DNA of 64,000 nt from Oryzobacter telluris (GTDB lineage: Bacteria > Actinomycetota > Actinomycetes > Actinomycetales > Dermatophilaceae), in contig NZ_CP170723.1 of the NCBI RefSeq assembly GCF_043099285.1, forward strand, positions 3,038,001-3,102,000. The letters are read 5' to 3'. This document shows positions 8,526 to 17,916 of this stretch, piece after piece. The number at the start of each line of letters is the position of its first letter. Position 1 is the stretch's first letter. The notes beneath the pieces are model-generated. The model ran no database searches. It had not been told where the DNA came from and was given only the letters and a program-made list of their open reading frames with translations. The position numbers were made by a program, and so were the translations under genes.

Positions 8526-9494
8526 TCAGACGGTGAAGACGACCTTGCCGGTGACGGCCCCGTCGACCATCCGCGCGAAGCCGTCACGGGCGTCGGCGAG
8601 TGGGCGGACGGAGTCGACGAGGGGCTCGATGCCGGCGTCGACGACGAAGCGGGTGAGCCGCTCCAGCTCGTCGCGCGTGCCCATGGTCGACCCGACGACG
8701 CGCAGCTGCTTGAAGAAGATCTTCGTCAGCTCGGCCTTGGCCGGGGCGTCACCCGACGTCGCGCCGGAGATGACGATGGTGCCGCCGGGGCGCAGGCTGT
8801 TCACCGAGTGCGACCACGTGGCCGCCCCCACGGTCTCGAGCACGGCGTCCACCCGCTCGGGCAGCCGCGCACCGCTCTCGAAGGCCCGGTCGGCCCCCAG
8901 CGCCACGGCCTGCTCACCCTTGGCGGCGTCGCGGCTGGTCACCCACACCCGCAGGCCCGCGGCCGTGCCGAGCTGGACCAGCGCGGTGGCCACCCCACCC
9001 GCGGCACCCTGCACCAGCACGGTCGACCCCGGCTGGACGGCCGCGTTGGTGAAGAGCATCCGGTAGGCCGTGAGCCACGCGGTGGGCAGGCAGGCCGCGT
9101 GCTCCCACGACAGCCCCTCCGGCTTCGGCACGACGTTCGCCCGCGGGACCACGACGACCTCGGCGAGGGTCCCGTCGTGCACCTCGGACAGGAGGCTGCG
9201 GCGCGGGTCGAGCGTCTCGTCGCCCGTCCACCCCGGTGACGCGACGACCGCGTGCACGACGACCTCGCTGCCGTCCTCGGCGATGCCGGCGCCGTCGCAG
9301 CCCAGCACCATCGGCAGCCGGTCGGCGGGAAGACCCACCCCGCGCAGCGACCACACGTCGTGGTGGTTGAGGGCGGCGGTGCGCAGCCGCACCGTGGTCC
9401 AGCCCTCCGGCGCGGTCGGCTCGGGGCGCTGCCCGACCTCCAGGCCCGAGAGCGGGTCGTCGGCGGACTGGCTGACGGCGGTCACGGCGAGCAT
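8526..9494 (-). CDS. MDR-superfamily zinc-type alcohol dehydrogenase-like / quinone oxidoreductase
   Basis: This 322-residue protein has a GroES-like N-terminal domain (TVRLRTAALNHHDVWSLRG) and a Rossmann domain with VLVQGAAGGVATALVQLG, the NAD(P)H-binding pattern of quinone-oxidoreductase-like MDR proteins. The structural zinc cysteines of classical alcohol dehydrogenases are absent. It is a soluble reductase of unknown substrate. TAGGGT lies 7 nt before the ATG on the minus strand (9502-9507), consistent with a leaderless mRNA. It converges with the SGNH gene. Confidence 0.88.
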   Translation of the reverse strand: MLAVTAVSQSADDPLSGLEVGQRPEPTAPEGWTTVRLRTAALNHHDVWSLRGVGLPADRLPMVLGCDGAGIAEDGSEVVVHAVVASPGWTGDETLDPRRSLLSEVHDGTLAEVVVVPRANVVPKPEGLSWEHAACLPTAWLTAYRMLFTNAAVQPGSTVLVQGAAGGVATALVQLGTAAGLRVWVTSRDAAKGEQAVALGADRAFESGARLPERVDAVLETVGAATWSHSVNSLRPGGTIVISGATSGDAPAKAELTKIFFKQLRVVGSTMGTRDELERLTRFVVDAGIEPLVDSVRPLADARDGFARMVDGAVTGKVVFTV

Positions 9495-9557
9495 GGTCCC
9501 GACCCTACGACGTGGGGGCCGCCGCCGGACCGGCTGGCGGTGAGGGCTTCGCCACGC

Positions 9558-10532
9558 TCAGCCCCGGCGACGCCGCCCGGGCACCCGCGACGCGGCCAGG
9601 CCGCCCCACCACTGGAGGAGGCGGCGGCGCAGGTCGGTGTTCCCGGCGGTCTCGGCCCACAGGCCGCGCTGGTCGGCCAGGGTGGCCCGCCCGAGGAAGG
9701 GGGCCAGCTCCTGCTCCAGCCGCTCGGCCTCCTTCGGGCGCAGCGGGTGCTCCTGGACCCGCTGGAGGAAGTCGGTCGCCAGCCGCTGCTTGACCCGCAC
9801 GGAGCCGTCGAGGGCGGCCACGACCGAGCGCGACCGCGAGGTCACGACGTCGACGAGCCCGGTGCGGGAGACGCCGACGACGTTCTCCCCGTGCGTCCGG
9901 TAGTCCACGAGCGGCCGGTCGAGCCCGACGACCCGCCCCAGCCGCAGCGCGTGCAGGGCCAGCCACGCGTCGTGGTGGTACGCCGCCGGGCGCCCACCGG
10001 CCGGCACGGGGAGCGCGAGGGTGAGGACGTCCGGGCGCACCGTGACCGTGCACCCCGTGACGGAGTTGCGGAAGACGGTGCGACGCACGTCGGTCTCCGT
10101 CCAGCGCCGCTCGCGCGCCCAGACCGAGTCGGCCACGACGACGCCGTAGGCGTCGACGAGCCGCAGGTCGCTGTGCACGAGCGCGACGTCGGGTCCGAGC
10201 GCCGAGGCGCCGGCCAGGAGGCGCTCCGGGTGCCAGATGTCGTCCTGGTCGGCGAGGGCCACGGCGTCGGCGTCCTCGGCGGCCGCGAGCGCCAGCGCGC
10301 GCGAGAACGTCGCGACCGAGCCGCGGTTCTCCGGCGACCGGTGCAGGACGATGCGCGGGTCCCCGGCCACGAGCCGCTCGCTCGACGCGAACGAGGTGTC
10401 GCTCGACCCGTCGTCGACCACGTGCGCCACCCACTCCACGCCCTCCTGGGCGCGCAGCGAGTCCAGCTGGAGGCGCAGGAACTGCGGGTTCGGCTCGTAG
10501 AGCGCCATCGCCACGGCGACGCGCACGGTCAC
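9558..10532 (-). CDS. family 2 glycosyltransferase
   Basis: This 324-residue GT-A fold protein shows VAMALYEPNPQFLRLQLDSL at its start, VVDDGSSDTS and the ALADQDDIWHPERLL metal/donor-binding region (DQDD). It has no membrane helix. The GTG start overlaps the rmlD stop by 4 bp, so it is the last gene of rmlB-rmlD-GT. Given that context it most likely transfers rhamnose (from dTDP-L-rhamnose) or another sugar in assembly of a cell-wall polysaccharide; the acceptor is unknown. The frame is open far upstream inside rmlD, but the GTGA junction and domain boundary fix the start. Confidence 0.88.
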   Translation of the reverse strand: MTVRVAVAMALYEPNPQFLRLQLDSLRAQEGVEWVAHVVDDGSSDTSFASSERLVAGDPRIVLHRSPENRGSVATFSRALALAAAEDADAVALADQDDIWHPERLLAGASALGPDVALVHSDLRLVDAYGVVVADSVWARERRWTETDVRRTVFRNSVTGCTVTVRPDVLTLALPVPAGGRPAAYHHDAWLALHALRLGRVVGLDRPLVDYRTHGENVVGVSRTGLVDVVTSRSRSVVAALDGSVRVKQRLATDFLQRVQEHPLRPKEAERLEQELAPFLGRATLADQRGLWAETAGNTDLRRRLLQWWGGLAASRVPGRRRRG

Positions 10533-11383
10533 GCCCCCGCGAGCACGGTCGGTGCGGCCCGGTGCAGCGCCTCGCGCCAGTCGGGGAGCGGCTCGAGGCC
10601 CGCGGCCCCCCACATGTCGTGGGCGAGCACGCTGTAGGCGGGTCGCGGCGCCGGGCGGACGAAGGCCTCGCTCGTCGTGGGCGTCACCCGCTCCGGGTCC
10701 AGGCCCAGCTCCTCGAACACCGCACGCGCGAGGTCGAACCACGACGCCTGCCCCGAGCCCGTGGCGTGCCACGTGCCGAACGGGGCACCGGAGTCGACGA
10801 TCCGCAGGATGCCCGCGGCGAGGTCGACGGTCCACGTCGGCTGGCCGACCTGGTCGTCGACCACGGTGAGCGTCTCGCGCTGGCCCGCCAGGCGCTGCAT
10901 CGTCGCGGGGAAGCTGGTCCCACCCGCGCCGTACAGCCACGCGGTGCGCACGACGTGGGCCCGCGAGGAGGACGCCCGCACGGCCCACTCCCCCGCCGCC
11001 TTGGTCCGCCCGTAGGCCGACCGGGGCGCGATGGGCGCGTCGGCCGGGTACGGCTGTGTCGCGTCACCCGCGAAGACGTAGTCGGTGGAGACCTGCACGA
11101 CCACCGCACCCGCGGCCTCGGCGGCGCGGGCGAGGTTCGCGGGTCCGACCGCGTTGACGGCGAACGCCGCGGCCTCCTGGGTCTCCGCGTCGTCGACGGC
11201 GGTCCACGCCGCGCAGTTGACGACGACGTCGTGGCCTGCGACGACCTCGGTGCAGGCCGCGGGGTCGAGGACGTCGAGGTCGGCGCGGGCGGCGGCGGTC
11301 ACCTCGTGCCCCGAGGCCTCCGCGGCTGAGCAGAGGTCACGACCGAGCATGCCGGCGGCGCCGGTGACGAGCCAGCGCGCCAT
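10529..11383 (-). CDS. rmlD: dTDP-4-dehydrorhamnose reductase
   Basis: This 284-residue NAD(P)-dependent short-chain reductase catalyses the last step to dTDP-L-rhamnose. The Rossmann motif is near the N-terminus (WLVTGAAGMLGRDL), followed by VVNCAAWTAVDDAE, VSTDYVFAGD and the YGRTKAAGE catalytic Tyr-x3-Lys. The ATG shares one base with the rmlB stop (TGATG), and its own stop overlaps the glycosyltransferase GTG. Length and motifs are standard. Confidence 0.95.
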   Translation of the reverse strand: MARWLVTGAAGMLGRDLCSAAEASGHEVTAAARADLDVLDPAACTEVVAGHDVVVNCAAWTAVDDAETQEAAAFAVNAVGPANLARAAEAAGAVVVQVSTDYVFAGDATQPYPADAPIAPRSAYGRTKAAGEWAVRASSSRAHVVRTAWLYGAGGTSFPATMQRLAGQRETLTVVDDQVGQPTWTVDLAAGILRIVDSGAPFGTWHATGSGQASWFDLARAVFEELGLDPERVTPTTSEAFVRPAPRPAYSVLAHDMWGAAGLEPLPDWREALHRAAPTVLAGA

Positions 11384-12390
11384 CAGCGGGCGACCACCTG
11401 CTGGGTCCGGGCGTACTTGGCCTCGGTGGCGTCCTTCATCGGCCGCCACCACGCCTCGTTCTCGCGGTACCAGTCGATGGTCGCGGCGAGGCCGTCGCGG
11501 AAGCTGCCGTAGCGCGGGGCCCAGCCGAGCTCGGTGCGCAGCCGGCCCGCCTCGATGGCGTAGCGCAGGTCGTGCCCGGCGCGGTCGGTGACGTGGTCGT
11601 AGGCGTCGCGCTCCTGGCCCATGAGCTCGAGGATCAGCTCGACGACGTCCTTGTTGTTGACCTCGCCGTCGGCGCCGATGAGGTACGTCTCGCCGATGAC
11701 GCCCTTGTCGACGATCGTCCAGACGGCCTCGTTGTGGTCGTCGACGTGGATCCAGTCGCGGACGTTCTGGCCGGCCCCGTAGAGCTTGGGCCGCACGCCG
11801 TCGATGACGTTGGTGACCTGGCGCGGGATGAACTTCTCCACGTGCTGGCGCGGACCGTAGTTGTTCGAGCAGTTCGAGATCGTGGCGCGCAGGCCGAACG
11901 AGCGCACCCAGGCCCGCACGAGCAGGTCCGAGCCCGCCTTGGTCGACGAGTACGGCGAGCTCGGGTTGTACGGGGTGTCCTCGGTGAACTTCTTCGGGTC
12001 GTCGAGCTCGAGGTCGCCGTACACCTCGTCGGTGGAGATGTGGTGGTAGCGCACGTCGTGGCGGCGCACGGCCTCGAGCAGGGCGAACGTGCCCAGGAGG
12101 TTGGTGCGCACGAAGGGGCTCGGGTCGTCGAGCGAGTTGTCGTTGTGCGACTCGGCGGCGAAGTGCACGACGAGGTCGGCCTCGGCGACGAGCCGCTCGA
12201 CCAGCTCGGCGTCGGCGACGTCGCCCTCGACGAACGTGATGCGGTCCATGGCCCCCTCGAGGGAGGCGGTGGACCCCGCGTAGGTCAGCTTGTCGAGGAC
12301 GGTGACCTCGACGTCGGGACGGGTGGCCAGGGTCAGGTGGACGAAGTTGCTGCCGATGAACCCGGCGCCACCGGTGACGAGAACCTTCAT
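11383..12390 (-). CDS. rmlB: dTDP-glucose 4,6-dehydratase
   Basis: This 335-residue extended SDR enzyme converts dTDP-glucose to dTDP-4-keto-6-deoxyglucose. The NAD-binding GGAGFIGSNFV lies at the N-terminus, then HFAAESHNDNSL, the catalytic STDEVYGDLE and the YSSTKAGSD Tyr-x3-Lys. The start at MKVLVTGG is family-typical; an in-frame ATG eight codons upstream (MIASTLAR) is possible. It is the first gene of the minus-strand rml operon and is divergent from rmlA across 57 bp. Confidence 0.95.
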   Translation of the reverse strand: MKVLVTGGAGFIGSNFVHLTLATRPDVEVTVLDKLTYAGSTASLEGAMDRITFVEGDVADAELVERLVAEADLVVHFAAESHNDNSLDDPSPFVRTNLLGTFALLEAVRRHDVRYHHISTDEVYGDLELDDPKKFTEDTPYNPSSPYSSTKAGSDLLVRAWVRSFGLRATISNCSNNYGPRQHVEKFIPRQVTNVIDGVRPKLYGAGQNVRDWIHVDDHNEAVWTIVDKGVIGETYLIGADGEVNNKDVVELILELMGQERDAYDHVTDRAGHDLRYAIEAGRLRTELGWAPRYGSFRDGLAATIDWYRENEAWWRPMKDATEAKYARTQQVVAR

Positions 12391-12433
12391 GCGGGCAAGG
12401 GTACTGGCGATCATCGAGCCCTTCGGCGGACGA

Positions 12434-12439
12434 TAGGCT
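12434..12439 (+). promoter_or_regulatory. -10 TAGGCT before rmlA
   Basis: TAGGCT ends 8 nt before the rmlA ATG, so the mRNA is leaderless or nearly so. It lies in the 57-bp divergent region between rmlB and rmlA, where both rhamnose operons can be controlled together. Confidence 0.6.
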
Positions 12440-12447
12440 CGCCGACC

Positions 12448-13326
12448 ATGAAGGGCATCATCCTCGCCGGCGGATCGGGCACCCGGCTGCACCCCATCAC
12501 CCGGGGCATCTCCAAGCAGCTCATGCCGATCTACGACAAGCCGATGGTCTACTACCCGCTCTCGACCCTGATGATGGCCGGCATCCGCGAGGTGCTCGTC
12601 ATCACCACACCCCAGGACCTCGAGCAGTTCGAGCGCCTCCTCGGCGACGGCTCGGCCTGGGGCATCGAGATCTCGTACGCCGTGCAGCCGGCCCCCGAGG
12701 GGCTGGCGCAGGCGTTCGTCATCGGCGCCGACTTCGTGGGCGAGGACTCGGTGGCCCTCGTGCTGGGCGACAACATCTTCCACGGCGCCGGTCTCGGCAC
12801 CGCACTGCGGCGCCTCACCGACGTCGAGGGCGGCCACATCTTCGCGTACCACGTGAGCGACCCCACGGCCTACGGCGTCGTCGAGTTCGCCGACGACGGC
12901 ACGGTGCTCTCCATCGAGGAGAAGCCGGAGCGGCCGCGGTCGGACTACGCGGTGCCCGGCCTGTACTTCTACGACAACGACGTCCTCGAGATCGCCCGCA
13001 CGCTGGAGCCCAGCCCGCGCGGCGAGCTCGAGATCACGGCGGTCAACGACGCCTACCTCCAGCGCGGCGACCTCACCGTCACCGTCCTCCCCCGCGGCAC
13101 CGCGTGGCTGGACACCGGCACGTTCGAGGGCCTCATGGACGCCAGCCAGTTCGTCCACGTGGTCGAGGCCCGGCAGGGCCACAAGATCGGCTGCGTCGAG
13201 GAGATCGCCTGGCGGGCCGGCTGGATCGACGACGACCAGCTGCGCGCCCTCGGCGACGACCTCGCGAAGTCCGGATACGGCGACTACCTCCACGCCTGCC
13301 TGGCTCGCGGCAAGGGCCGCGGCTGA
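12448..13326 (+). CDS. rmlA: glucose-1-phosphate thymidylyltransferase
   Basis: This 292-residue nucleotidyltransferase makes dTDP-glucose from glucose-1-phosphate and dTTP. It opens with KGIILAGGSGTRLHPITRGI (the nucleotide-binding GGxGTRL) and continues with SKQLMPIYDKPMVYYPLS, VLGDNIFHG and EEKPERPRSDYA, all diagnostic of RmlA. Its stop overlaps the rmlC ATG by one base (TGATG). It catalyses the first step of the rhamnose pathway completed by rmlB, rmlC and rmlD in this locus. Confidence 0.96.
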   Translation: MKGIILAGGSGTRLHPITRGISKQLMPIYDKPMVYYPLSTLMMAGIREVLVITTPQDLEQFERLLGDGSAWGIEISYAVQPAPEGLAQAFVIGADFVGEDSVALVLGDNIFHGAGLGTALRRLTDVEGGHIFAYHVSDPTAYGVVEFADDGTVLSIEEKPERPRSDYAVPGLYFYDNDVLEIARTLEPSPRGELEITAVNDAYLQRGDLTVTVLPRGTAWLDTGTFEGLMDASQFVHVVEARQGHKIGCVEEIAWRAGWIDDDQLRALGDDLAKSGYGDYLHACLARGKGRG

Positions 13327-13943
13327 TGGAGATCCGCCCCCTGTCGATCGACGGCGCCTACGTCGTCACGCCCCGGCAGTTCCCCGACGACCGCGGGGTC
13401 TTCCTCGAGTCGTTCCGCGGCGACAAGCTCGCCGAGCACCTGGGCCACCGACCCGACATCGTGCAGACCAACACCTCGGTCTCCTCGCGCGGCACCGTCC
13501 GCGGCATCCACTTCGCCGACGTCCCCCCGGGCCAGGGCAAGTACGTCACCGTCCTCAGCGGCTCGCTCGTCGACTACGTCATCGACATCCGGGTCGGGTC
13601 CCCGACGTTCGGGCAGTGGGAGTCGGTCGTCCTCGACGCCGTCGACCGCCGCGCGATCTGGCTCTCCGAGGGCCTGGGCCACGCCTTCTGCGCGCTCGAG
13701 GACGCCACGACGGCGATGTACCTGTGCACCGCCGCGTACAACCCCACCGGCGAGCACGGCATCCACCCGCTCGACCCCGAGGTCGGCCTCGAGCTCCCCG
13801 ACGGCATCGAGCCGCTGCTCTCCCCCAAGGACGAGGCCGCACCCGGGCTCACGCAGGCGCGCGAGTCGGGTCTCCTGCCGACGATCGAGGCGACCTCCGC
13901 CTGGGCCGCCGACCTCAGCGCCCGAGGCGGCGCTCCCAGCTGA
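13326..13943 (+). CDS. rmlC: dTDP-4-dehydrorhamnose 3,5-epimerase
   Basis: This 205-residue cupin epimerase has the N-terminal YVVTPRQFPDDRGVFLESF, the catalytic histidine in RGIHFADVPPGQGKYV, and YVIDIRVGSPTFGQW. It is slightly longer than typical (about 180-200) at the C-terminus. It is translationally coupled to rmlA. Its last 29 bp overlap, on the opposite strand, the 3' end of the phosphatase gene. Confidence 0.95.
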   Translation: MEIRPLSIDGAYVVTPRQFPDDRGVFLESFRGDKLAEHLGHRPDIVQTNTSVSSRGTVRGIHFADVPPGQGKYVTVLSGSLVDYVIDIRVGSPTFGQWESVVLDAVDRRAIWLSEGLGHAFCALEDATTAMYLCTAAYNPTGEHGIHPLDPEVGLELPDGIEPLLSPKDEAAPGLTQARESGLLPTIEATSAWAADLSARGGAPS

Positions 13944-14532
13944 CGATGGTGCGCACGGCGGGGTCGATCTCGCCCGCCATCCGCGCGAAGGCCTTCTCGC
14001 CCCGCTGGTAGGGGTCGGCGACGTCGCGCTCGCCGCGGCGACGACCGCGCGAGCGGTGCGCCGCGATGAGCCCGGGCAGGGCCCGCCAGCGCGAGACGAC
14101 GTCGTCGGCACCGGCCTGCGAGAGCAGCCAGGGCCAGTCGTCCTTCTCCTCGATGTCGTCGAGGGCGCCGGCGAGCTCGCGCAGGGTGAGCGTGCGGCGG
14201 TGCACCGAAGGCGCCTCGTCGACGACGTACTCCTTGTGGTGCCCGGCCATGACGAGGACGAGGTCCTGCTGCGCGAGCAGCGCCGGGGTCAGCCGACGGG
14301 CCCGGAAGGTGTCGTGCGGCAGGCCCTTGGCGTCGAGGAGCGCGGCCGAGCCCGCGTCGACCCCGTGGTCGACGAGCGCGTGCGTGCCCGCGCTCGTGAC
14401 CTCGAAGGCACCGGGGCGCGCCCACTCCAGGCCCGCGCCGAGGACGACCTGGGCGTACGGCGAGCGGCAGATGTTCCCCGTGCAGACCGTGAGGATGCGG
14501 ACCCGGTCCGCGGGTGGCTGGTCGGCGCTCAT
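13915..14532 (-). CDS. low-molecular-weight protein-tyrosine phosphatase family protein
   Basis: This 205-residue protein carries the phosphatase loop CTGNICRS near residue 17 (CxxxxxRS) and a C-terminal VADPYQRGE with the general-acid Asp, both as in LMW-PTPs. Such enzymes often sit in polysaccharide loci and act on tyrosine kinases that control polymer assembly; a role alongside the rml genes is inference. The ATG follows a TAGGCT hexamer (minus strand, 14542-14547) by 9 nt. It is convergent with rmlC with a 29-bp overlap of coding ends. Confidence 0.88.
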   Translation of the reverse strand: MSADQPPADRVRILTVCTGNICRSPYAQVVLGAGLEWARPGAFEVTSAGTHALVDHGVDAGSAALLDAKGLPHDTFRARRLTPALLAQQDLVLVMAGHHKEYVVDEAPSVHRRTLTLRELAGALDDIEEKDDWPWLLSQAGADDVVSRWRALPGLIAAHRSRGRRRGERDVADPYQRGEKAFARMAGEIDPAVRTIVSWERRLGR

Positions 14533-14549
14533 GACGCCGTCAGCCTAGG

Positions 14550-15737
<1,188 letters not shown>

Positions 15738-16049
15738 GGGAGCAGCTCCTCGGGAGACGGGCACGGTGACGCACCGGCCGGATGGCGGGTGGTCGGGGTG
15801 CGGGTCCGAGGGGGGTGCGTCTCGGGCGTTCGCGAGCCGCGAGGGTGGCCGCGGCAGGTCGCCATCATGGCACGCAGCGGATCGGGACGACAGGGACGAG
15901 CGTGTGACGCACGTCGCCCCGCAGCGAGGACACGCACCCCGGATAGTTACCGGGGCGTGACGCACGTCGCACGCTGCGGTGGCAGGATCGCCCCCACAAG
16001 ACCCCCGCCGGGCGCCCGCACGGGTCCGGCGCCGTGTGAAAGGACCACC
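15738..16049. promoter_or_regulatory. 312-bp divergent regulatory region between malic enzyme and amino-acid importer
   Basis: No gene is visible here. It holds two exact copies of GTGACGCACGTCGC (15904-15917 and 15957-15970), a partial copy GTGACGCAC at 15766-15774 and a near-match in opposite orientation at 15815-15823 (GTGCGTCTC). Between the exact copies lies an inverted repeat CCCCGG-N7-CCGGGG (15937-15955) whose centre contains GATAGTTA, the only plausible -10. A GAAAGGA ribosome site (16038-16044) precedes the importer ATG. Confidence 0.55.
15904..15970 (+). repeat. two identical 14-bp direct repeats, 53 bp apart
   Basis: GTGACGCACGTCGC occurs at 15904-15917 and 15957-15970. Each copy contains the dyad GACG-CA-CGTC. 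The 53-bp period is almost exactly five turns of B-DNA, so two bound proteins would sit on the same face. The copies flank the presumed -10 (about 15942-15949), one near -40 and one just downstream of the start, as for a repressor or looping regulator. Confidence 0.6.
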
Positions 16050-16967
16050 ATGTTCCGCTCCCGCGTGCTCGTCGTCGCCGCTGTGGCCACGACGGCTCTC
16101 GCCCTGTCGGCCTGCGGCTCCGACTCGCTGTCCTCCGGTGGCAGCTCGAGCTCGGCCCCCGCTGCCTCGACCCCGGCCGGAGGCCCGGACGCGGCCCTCG
16201 TCGCGAAGCTGCCCGAGAAGATCAAGAGCGCCGGCAAGATCGTCATCGGCACCGACGCCACCTACCAGCCCAACGAGTACCTCGACGCCGACGGCAAGAC
16301 CGTCATCGGCATGGACGTCGAGCTCTTCGACGCGGTCATGGCCAAGTTCGGCGTCAAGACCGAGTGGGTTCCTTCCGCCTTCGACGCGATCATCCTCGGC
16401 GTCCAGAGCGGCAAGTACGACGTCGGCGTCTCCAGCTTCACCGTCAACACCGAGCGCATGCAGCAGGCGACGATGGTCAGCTACTTCACCGCCGGCACCC
16501 AGTGGGTCACCCAGAAGGGCAACCCCAAGGGCATCGACCCCGAGGACGCCTGCGGCAAGACGGTCGGCGTCCAGAAGGCCACCGTCCAGGCCGACGTCGA
16601 CCTCCCGGCCCGCAACAAGAAGTGCACCGACGCCGGCAAGCCGGAGATCAAGGCCCTCGTCGACGCCGACCAGGCCAAGGTCACCGCGAGCGTGCAGTCG
16701 GGCAAGGCCGACGCCATGCTCGTCGACCTCCCGCCGGCCATCGCGGCCGTCGACGCCACCGGTGGCACCCTCGAGCTCCTCGGCGAGCAGTACGACTCGG
16801 CCCCCTACGGCTACGTGCTGAAGAAGGAGGACACCGCGTTCGGTGAGGCGATCGTCGAGGCCCTCAAGCAGCTCGAGGCCGACGGCACCTACAAGCAGAT
16901 CCTCAGCAAGTGGAAGACCGAGGGCGGCGCGATCACCGACTTCGCCGTGAACCCCACGGTCTCCTGA
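16050..16967 (+). CDS. polar-amino-acid-type ABC transporter substrate-binding lipoprotein
   Basis: This 305-residue protein begins with a lipoprotein signal peptide (VVAAVATTALALSACGS, lipobox LSAC) and a Ser-rich tether, followed by a family 3 solute-binding domain (GKIVIGTDATYQPNEYLD, GMDVELFDAVMAKFGV, FDAIILGVQSGKYDVGVSSF). Family 3 proteins bind polar amino acids, opines or histidine. It is anchored outside the membrane and delivers ligand to the permease that follows. The start is fixed by the GAAAGGA ribosome site 6-7 nt before the ATG. The ligand is not determined. Confidence 0.93.
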   Translation: MFRSRVLVVAAVATTALALSACGSDSLSSGGSSSSAPAASTPAGGPDAALVAKLPEKIKSAGKIVIGTDATYQPNEYLDADGKTVIGMDVELFDAVMAKFGVKTEWVPSAFDAIILGVQSGKYDVGVSSFTVNTERMQQATMVSYFTAGTQWVTQKGNPKGIDPEDACGKTVGVQKATVQADVDLPARNKKCTDAGKPEIKALVDADQAKVTASVQSGKADAMLVDLPPAIAAVDATGGTLELLGEQYDSAPYGYVLKKEDTAFGEAIVEALKQLEADGTYKQILSKWKTEGGAITDFAVNPTVS

Positions 16968-16971
16968 CCCG

Positions 16972-17916
16972 ATGACCTCGTCGTCGCAGGACCGGCCGGG
17001 CGCCATCGACGCCCGGCCGGTCCGGCACCCCTGGCGCTGGGTGGCCGTCGTCGTCATCGCGGTCATCGGCGCGATGATCGTCAGCTCGTTCGTCACCAAC
17101 GAGAAGTGGAACTTCCCCTTCGCGTTCGAGGTGATGCAGCAGACGCCGGTCATCGAGGGCCTGTGGAAGGGCACGATCTTCGGCACCGTCGGGGCGATGG
17201 TCCTCGGCATCGTGCTGGGAGTGCTCCTCGCCGTGATGCGGCTGTCGACCAACCCCGTGCTGCGCGGCGTCGCGTTCGTCTACACGTGGTTCTTCCGGGC
17301 GATCCCCCGGTACGTCCTGCTCGTGCTGCTCGGCACCGGCGTCGGCTTCCTCTACCCGGTGTTCGACGTCGGGGTGCCGTTCGGCCAGCAGATCTCGGGC
17401 GCGCTCGGGCTGGGCACCGACCTGACCTTCCTCCAGCTCGACTACAACAGCATCTCCAGCACGATCTGGGTCGGCATCCTGGGCCTCGGGCTCTCCGAGG
17501 CCGCGTACATGGCCGAGATCGCCCGCGCCGGCATCCTGTCGGTCGACCGCGGCCAGGCCGAGGCCGCGCAGGCCCTGGGCATGCCGCCGGGCAAGACGAT
17601 GCGCCGCATCGTCCTCCCCCAGGCGATGCGCGTCATCGTCCCGCCCACGGGCAACGAGACCATCGCGATGGTCAAGGACACCTCGCTCCTCGCGGCGGTC
17701 CCCGTCATCGTCGAGCTGTTCTTCCAGGCCTACAACTTCGGCCAGCGCAGCTTCCAGATCATGCCCGGCATCGTCGCGGCCACGATCTGGTACCTGGTCG
17801 TCTGCTCGATCCTCATGGTCGGCCAGTCGCGCCTGGAGAAGTACTACGGGCGCGGCTTCGGCGCCGTCCCCCAGAAGACGCAGTTCAAGCTGACCAAGAT
17901 CGGGGCCGACCACTGA
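16972..17916 (+). CDS. amino acid ABC transporter permease (HisM/GlnP type)
   Basis: This 314-residue protein has a membrane helix at about 20-40, then a membrane domain with GTIFGTVGAMVLGIVLGVLL and the EAA loop AQALGMPPGKTMRRIVLPQA that docks on the ATPase, followed by NETIAMVKDTSLLAAV, all typical of polar amino acid permeases. A single permease gene implies a homodimeric channel. It starts 4 nt after the binding-protein stop and its stop overlaps the ATPase ATG by one base. Confidence 0.94.
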   Translation: MTSSSQDRPGAIDARPVRHPWRWVAVVVIAVIGAMIVSSFVTNEKWNFPFAFEVMQQTPVIEGLWKGTIFGTVGAMVLGIVLGVLLAVMRLSTNPVLRGVAFVYTWFFRAIPRYVLLVLLGTGVGFLYPVFDVGVPFGQQISGALGLGTDLTFLQLDYNSISSTIWVGILGLGLSEAAYMAEIARAGILSVDRGQAEAAQALGMPPGKTMRRIVLPQAMRVIVPPTGNETIAMVKDTSLLAAVPVIVELFFQAYNFGQRSFQIMPGIVAATIWYLVVCSILMVGQSRLEKYYGRGFGAVPQKTQFKLTKIGADH

